From Protaetiibacter sp. SSC-01 (GTDB lineage Bacteria; Actinomycetota; Actinomycetes; Actinomycetales; Microbacteriaceae): 64,000 bases of DNA. A program made the translations under genes and the position numbers. The stretch covers positions 2,790,001 through 2,854,000 of the forward strand of contig NZ_CP059987.1 of the NCBI RefSeq assembly GCF_014483895.1, given 5' to 3'. The notes below the pieces were generated by a model. The model did not search any database, was not told where the DNA came from, and saw nothing but the letters and a program-made list of their open reading frames with translations. Of the stretch, positions 59,983 through 64,000 are shown in pieces (the first letter of the stretch is position 1; the number at the start of each line of letters is the position of its first letter).

Positions 59983-61685
59983 CTCGGTCGCCCGCAGAGA
60001 AGCCCTGGCTCGACTCGTACGCCCCCGGCGTGCCGCATGAGCTCGACATCCCCGCCGGATCGCTGTCGAACCTCATCGCCGAGTCGGTCGAGACCTATCC
60101 CAAGAACGTCGCGCTCGAGTTCTTCGGCCGCGAGACCAGCTACGCCGAGCTCGGCGCCGACATCCGCCGCGCCGCGGAGGGCCTGCGCCGCCTCGGCGTG
60201 AAGGCCGGCGACCGCGTCGCCATCATCCTGCCGAACTGCCCGCAGCACGTCGTCGCGTTCTACGCGGTGCTGCGCCTCGGCGCGATCGTCGTCGAGCACA
60301 ACCCGCTCTACACGCCGCGCGAGCTGCGACACCAGTTCGAGGACCACCACGCGCGCGTCGCGATCGCGTGGGACAAGACGGTGCCGACGCTGCAGGACTT
60401 CCCCCGCGACCTCGCGCTCGACGCGATCGTCTCCGTCGACATGACGCGCGCGTTCCCGCTCAAGATGCGCGCCCTGCTCAAGCTCCCCCTCGACAAGGCC
60501 CGCAAGAGCCGCGCCGAGCTCACGACCGAGGTGCACGGCACGACGCCGTGGGAGAAGCTGCTCGACGGCCCCGAGATCCCCGAGACGGTGCCGCGTCCGG
60601 ATGCCGAGGACGTCGCGCTCATCCAGTACACGAGCGGCACGACCGGCAACCCCAAGGGGGCCACCCTCAGCCACCGCAACCTCATGGCGAACGCCGCCCA
60701 GGCGCGCGCGTGGGTGCCGTCCATCCAGCGGGGCACGGCATCCGTGCACGCGGTGCTACCGCTCTTCCACGCCTACGGCCTCACACTGAGCCTCACCTTC
60801 GCGATGAGCATGGGCGCGCGGCTCGTGCTGTTCCCGAAGCCCGACCCCGACCTCGTCATCCCCGTCTTCAAGAAGCGACCGCCGACGTTCCTGCCCGCCG
60901 TGCCGCCGCTCTACGACCGGCTGCGCAAGGCCGCCGAGGAGCGCGGCGTCTCGCTCGAGGGCATCGAGATCGCGATCTCGGGCGCCATGCCGCTCTCGAA
61001 GGAGGTCGTCGAGCCGTGGGAGGCCCTCACCGGCGGCTACCTTGTTGAGGGTTACGGCCTCTCCGAGTGCTCCCCCGTGCTCATGGCGAACCCCGTCGCG
61101 CCGAACCGCCGCGCGGGCACCGTCGGCCTGCCGCTGCCCGGCACCGAGGTGCGCGTCGTCGACCCCGACGACCCCACGGTCGACGTCGAGCCGGGCACGC
61201 CCGGCGAGCTCGTCGTGAAGGGTCCGCAGGTCTTCTCCGGGTACTGGAACAAGCCCGAGGCGACGGCCGAGGTGTTCACCGAGGGCTGGTTCCGCACGGG
61301 CGACATCGTGAGCGTCGACGACGACGGCTTCGTCACGATCACCGACCGCATCAAGGAGCTCGTCATCACGGGCGGCTTCAACGTGTCGCCGTCCGAGGTG
61401 GAGGAGACCCTGCGCAAGTACGAGGGCATCGTGGATGTCGCGATCGTCGGCATCCCGAACGCGCGCGACGGCGAGCACGTCGTGGCCGCGGTCGTGCCGG
61501 CGCCCGGCGCGCACATCGACACGGATGCGCTGCGCGCGTGGGCGAAGCAGCAGCTCGCCGCCTACAAGGTGCCGCGCCGCGTGCACCTCGTCGACGAGCT
61601 TCCCAAATCGATGATCGGCAAGGTGCTGCGCCGCAAGGTGCGCGACCAGCTGATCGAATCCGGAGCAGAGAAGGGCACCAAGTGA
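59979..61685 (+). CDS. Long-chain acyl-CoA ligase (AMP-forming)
   Basis: The 568-residue adenylate-forming enzyme has the P-loop IQYTSGTTGNPKGATLSH, the mid-protein GYGLSECSPV, and the C-terminal hinge DGFVTITDRIKELVITGGFN with a final Lys in SMIGKVLRRK. It activates fatty or aromatic acids as CoA thioesters. The GTG start overlaps the fusion gene stop by 4 bp, so it is translated from the same mRNA, although the functional link is not obvious. Its stop overlaps the LLM gene. Confidence 0.93.
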   Translation: MTRSPAEKPWLDSYAPGVPHELDIPAGSLSNLIAESVETYPKNVALEFFGRETSYAELGADIRRAAEGLRRLGVKAGDRVAIILPNCPQHVVAFYAVLRLGAIVVEHNPLYTPRELRHQFEDHHARVAIAWDKTVPTLQDFPRDLALDAIVSVDMTRAFPLKMRALLKLPLDKARKSRAELTTEVHGTTPWEKLLDGPEIPETVPRPDAEDVALIQYTSGTTGNPKGATLSHRNLMANAAQARAWVPSIQRGTASVHAVLPLFHAYGLTLSLTFAMSMGARLVLFPKPDPDLVIPVFKKRPPTFLPAVPPLYDRLRKAAEERGVSLEGIEIAISGAMPLSKEVVEPWEALTGGYLVEGYGLSECSPVLMANPVAPNRRAGTVGLPLPGTEVRVVDPDDPTVDVEPGTPGELVVKGPQVFSGYWNKPEATAEVFTEGWFRTGDIVSVDDDGFVTITDRIKELVITGGFNVSPSEVEETLRKYEGIVDVAIVGIPNARDGEHVVAAVVPAPGAHIDTDALRAWAKQQLAAYKVPRRVHLVDELPKSMIGKVLRRKVRDQLIESGAEKGTK

Positions 61686-62680
61686 AGTTCGGCATCTTCA
61701 TCCCGCAGGGCTGGCGTTTCGACCTCGTGGGGATCGACCCCGCGAGGCACTGGGGCGTCATGCACGACCTCGCGCAGTCGGCCGAGGCCGGCCCGTGGGA
61801 GTCGCTGTGGGTGTACGACCACTTCCACACGACGCCCGTGCCGAGCGAGGAGGCGACCCACGAGGCGTGGACGCTCATGGCGGCGTTCGCGGCATCCACC
61901 TCGCGCATCCGCCTCGGCCAGATGTGCACGTGCGTCGCCTACCGCAACCCCGCCTACCTCGCGAAGGTCGCGGCGACCGTCGACCTCATCTCGAACGGGC
62001 GGCTCGAGATGGGCATCGGCGCGGGCTGGTACGAGCACGAGTGGCGCGCCTACGGCTACGGGTTCCCGGATGCGCCTGCCCGGCTCCGCGCGCTCCGCGA
62101 GGGCGTCGAGGTCATGCACCAGGCGTGGACGACGGGCACGGCGACCCTCGACGGCGAGTTCTGGCAGGTCGACGGCGCGATCGTCGAGCCGCGCCCGCTG
62201 CAGGAGGGCGGCATCCCGTTCTGGGTCGCCGGCGGTGGCGAGAAGGTGACGCTCAAGATAGCGGCCCAGTACGCGAAGTACACGAACTTCAACGGCGGCG
62301 CCGAGGAGTTCGCGCGCAAGAGCGAGATCCTCCGCGGGCACTGCGAGAAGCTCGGCACCGACTTCGACGCGATCACGCGCTCGAGCAACTTCAACACGAT
62401 CATCGCCGAGACGCCCGTCGAGGTTCAGCGCAAGGTCGACGCCTACGAGGCCCGCCTCGCGACGCACATCGGCGACGCGAAGGCCGCCGAGATCGTGTCG
62501 CAGTACCGCGGCGTCGACTCGAAGGAGGGCATCGCGGGCACGCCCGACGAGGTCATCGAGGTGCTGCGCGAGCGTCAGGAGCTGGGCCTCGGCTACAGCA
62601 TCCACTACTTCCCCGACTCGGCGTACGACCGCTCCGGCGTCGAGCTCTTCGAGAAGACGGTGATCCCGGCGCTCTCGTAA
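61682..62680 (+). CDS. LLM-class F420-dependent oxidoreductase
   Basis: The 332-residue protein has the luciferase-like start FGIFIPQGWRFDLVGIDPAR, the ESLWVYDHFHTTPVP segment, LISNGRLEMGIGAGWYEHEW and WVAGGGEKVTLKIAAQYA. These match F420-dependent oxidoreductases of actinobacteria. It overlaps the ligase stop (GTGA). A large hairpin ends the unit. Substrate unknown. Confidence 0.9.
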   Translation: MKFGIFIPQGWRFDLVGIDPARHWGVMHDLAQSAEAGPWESLWVYDHFHTTPVPSEEATHEAWTLMAAFAASTSRIRLGQMCTCVAYRNPAYLAKVAATVDLISNGRLEMGIGAGWYEHEWRAYGYGFPDAPARLRALREGVEVMHQAWTTGTATLDGEFWQVDGAIVEPRPLQEGGIPFWVAGGGEKVTLKIAAQYAKYTNFNGGAEEFARKSEILRGHCEKLGTDFDAITRSSNFNTIIAETPVEVQRKVDAYEARLATHIGDAKAAEIVSQYRGVDSKEGIAGTPDEVIEVLRERQELGLGYSIHYFPDSAYDRSGVELFEKTVIPALS

Positions 62681-62691
62681 CTCGGGGTTCA

Positions 62692-62765
62692 TGGCGCGGC
62701 TGGAGCCACGACCGGGCGGCGGGAGAAACAACTCCCGCCGTGAGGTCGTAGCTCCAGCCGCGCCA
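62692..62765. repeat. 22-bp-stem double hairpin after the LLM gene
   Basis: Outer arms at 62692-62713 and 62744-62765 (beginning TGGCGCGGCTGGAGC) pair over 22 bp with one mismatch. Inside lies a second perfect 9-bp hairpin CGGCGGGAG/CTCCCGCCG with loop AAACAA. It starts 12 bp after the stop, so it can serve as a terminator. Its first 14 bp recur at 31675. Confidence 0.8.
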
Positions 62766-62827
62766 CGTATGACACCGCGTTGCGGCTCGATTCGGGCGGG
62801 CGCGGCCGCGGGGTTACCGTCGAGGCC

Positions 62828-64000
62828 GTGACTGACGCGCCGATTCGAGAACTGCTGGTGGAGACGCGGGCCTACGCGCCCCCGCCCGAGCTCGCGGCGA
62901 CGTCGAACGTGGCCCCGGATGCGTGGGCGCGCGCCGCCGAGGACCCGGATGCCTTCTGGGTCGAGGCCGCCCGCCGCCTCACCTGGGCGACCCCGTTCAC
63001 GCGCGGCCTCGACTGGACCCCCGCCCTCGCCGACGACGGCACCCTGCAGCCGCCGCGCGCCGAGTGGTTCGCCGACGGCACCCTCAACGTCGCCGTGAAC
63101 TGCGTCGACCGTCACGTCGACGCGGGGCTCGGCGACAAGGTCGCGCTGCACTGGGAGGGCGAGCCGGGCGACACCCGCAGCCTCACCTTCGGCGAGCTGC
63201 AGCGGGAGGTCGCGAAGGCGGCGCACGCGCTCACCGAGCTCGGCATCCGCACGGGCGACCGCGTGGTCATCTACCTGCCGGTGCTGCTCGAGACGATCAT
63301 CGTGACGCTCGCGATCGCCCGCATCGGCGCCATCCACTCGCTCGTGTTCGGCGGGTTCTCGGCCGACGCCCTGCGTTTCCGCGTCGAGGACACGCGCGCG
63401 AAGCTGCTCGTGACGACCGACGGCCAGTTCCGCCGCGGCAAGGCCGTGCCCGTGAAGGGCAACGCGGACGCCGCGGTCGCGGGCCTCGACCACGTCGAGC
63501 ACGTGCTCGTCGTGCGTCGCACGGGCAGCGACATCGCCTGGACCGAGGGCCGCGACGTGTGGTGGCACGACGTCGTCGACCGCCAGCCCGACACCCACGA
63601 GGCGGAGGCGTTCCCCGCCGAGACGCCGCTCTTCATCATCTACACCTCCGGCACGACGGGGAAGCCGAAGGGCCTCGTGCACACGAGCGGCGGCTATCTC
63701 ACGCAGGCGTCGTGGACGCATTGGGCGGCGTTCGACGCGAAGCCCGACGACGTGCACTGGTGCACGGCCGACCTCGCGTGGGTCACCGCGCACACTTACG
63801 AGATCTACGGCCCGCTCAGTAACGCCACGACGCAGGTGATCTACGAGGGCACGCCCGACACCCCGCGGCCGACGCGTCACTTCGAGATCATCGAGCGCTA
63901 CGGCGTCACCGTCTACTACACGGCCCCCACGCTCGTGCGCACCCTCATGACGTGGTTCCCGGATGGCGTGCCCGCTGAGCACGACCTCTCGAGCATCCGG
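62828..64000 (+). CDS. Acetyl-CoA/acetoacetyl-CoA synthetase family ligase (5' part)
   Basis: Only the first 391 codons are in the window. They show the N-terminal acetyl-CoA-synthetase part (WFADGTLNVAVNCVDRHVDA), GDRVVIYLPVLLETIIVTLA, ARIGAIHSLVFGGFSADAL, and the P-loop IIYTSGTTGKPKGLVH, then WCTADLAWVTAHTYEIYGPL. These fit acetyl-CoA synthetase (Acs), but the segments that decide between acetyl, propionyl and acetoacetyl are partly outside. The GTG start at 62828 follows CGAGGCC. It may use acetate from nearby degradative routes. Confidence 0.85.
   Translation, partial: MTDAPIRELLVETRAYAPPPELAATSNVAPDAWARAAEDPDAFWVEAARRLTWATPFTRGLDWTPALADDGTLQPPRAEWFADGTLNVAVNCVDRHVDAGLGDKVALHWEGEPGDTRSLTFGELQREVAKAAHALTELGIRTGDRVVIYLPVLLETIIVTLAIARIGAIHSLVFGGFSADALRFRVEDTRAKLLVTTDGQFRRGKAVPVKGNADAAVAGLDHVEHVLVVRRTGSDIAWTEGRDVWWHDVVDRQPDTHEAEAFPAETPLFIIYTSGTTGKPKGLVHTSGGYLTQASWTHWAAFDAKPDDVHWCTADLAWVTAHTYEIYGPLSNATTQVIYEGTPDTPRPTRHFEIIERYGVTVYYTAPTLVRTLMTWFPDGVPAEHDLSSIR

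Noticed and set aside
1-64000. Prophage, integrative element or defence island
   Set aside because: No integrase, transposase, phage structural gene, restriction-modification gene or attachment-site repeat next to a tRNA is visible; composition is fairly even except for 58751-58965.

Overview
The window is a very GC-rich chromosomal piece from an actinobacterium. GC-ending codons, frequent GTG starts, many ATGA/GTGA start-stop overlaps, a CebR-type LacI system, DtxR/IdeR-like iron boxes, an F420-type LLM oxidoreductase and a short intergenic repeat ending in CAACCAGCGG all suggest Microbacteriaceae or a close relative. The family assignment is inference. I see no rRNA, tRNA, transposase, integrase or CRISPR array.

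Region 1 (1-16.3 kb) is a catabolic island. A leftward operon encodes an MhpA-type flavin monooxygenase, 2-hydroxypentadienoate hydratase, acetaldehyde dehydrogenase, 4-hydroxy-2-oxovalerate aldolase and an extradiol dioxygenase cut by the window edge. A second leftward operon encodes a branched-chain-amino-acid-type ABC importer (binding protein, permease, permease-ATPase fusion, ATPase), a meta-cleavage-type hydrolase and an IclR regulator. Two KstD/fumarate-reductase-like flavoproteins lie to the right, with phosphoglucomutase between them. One palindrome, GYGAAC-N6-GTTCRC, stands at all three promoter regions, so these genes look like one regulon. I infer uptake of a partly reduced ring compound, its aromatisation, then hydroxylation and meta-cleavage.

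Region 2 (16.3-32.4 kb) starts with a cellobiose/cellodextrin operon (cebEFG, GH1 beta-glucosidase, cebR) with CebR-type operators. A perfect operator also precedes a secreted GH6 cellulase at 29 kb. Between them are a GNAT protein, membrane proteins, an SGNH hydrolase and an iron-box-preceded lplA-hmuU-hmuV operon. Its probable partner hmuT sits alone at 38 kb with its own iron box.

Region 3 (32.4-48.8 kb) holds exporters, the transglutaminase/alpha-E/circularly permuted ATP-grasp operon, hmuT, oxidoreductases, hydrolases, an acyl-CoA dehydrogenase and an arginine/ornithine operon with Lrp and GntR regulators. Every gap of about 180 bp or more here carries copies of one mirror-symmetric repeat family. 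Copies also supply stop codons to two genes and form an in-frame 33-bp tandem tail in the ATP-grasp gene.

Region 4 (48.8-64 kb) has putA, an FMN reductase/MarR pair, a two-component system followed by an ABC exporter, threonine aldolase, an unusual HTH-HATPase-DUF4325 fusion behind a highly structured promoter, an acyl-CoA ligase, an LLM oxidoreductase and the start of an acetoacetyl/acetyl-CoA synthetase-type ligase. Three other kinds of long perfect or near-perfect hairpins occupy gaps here.
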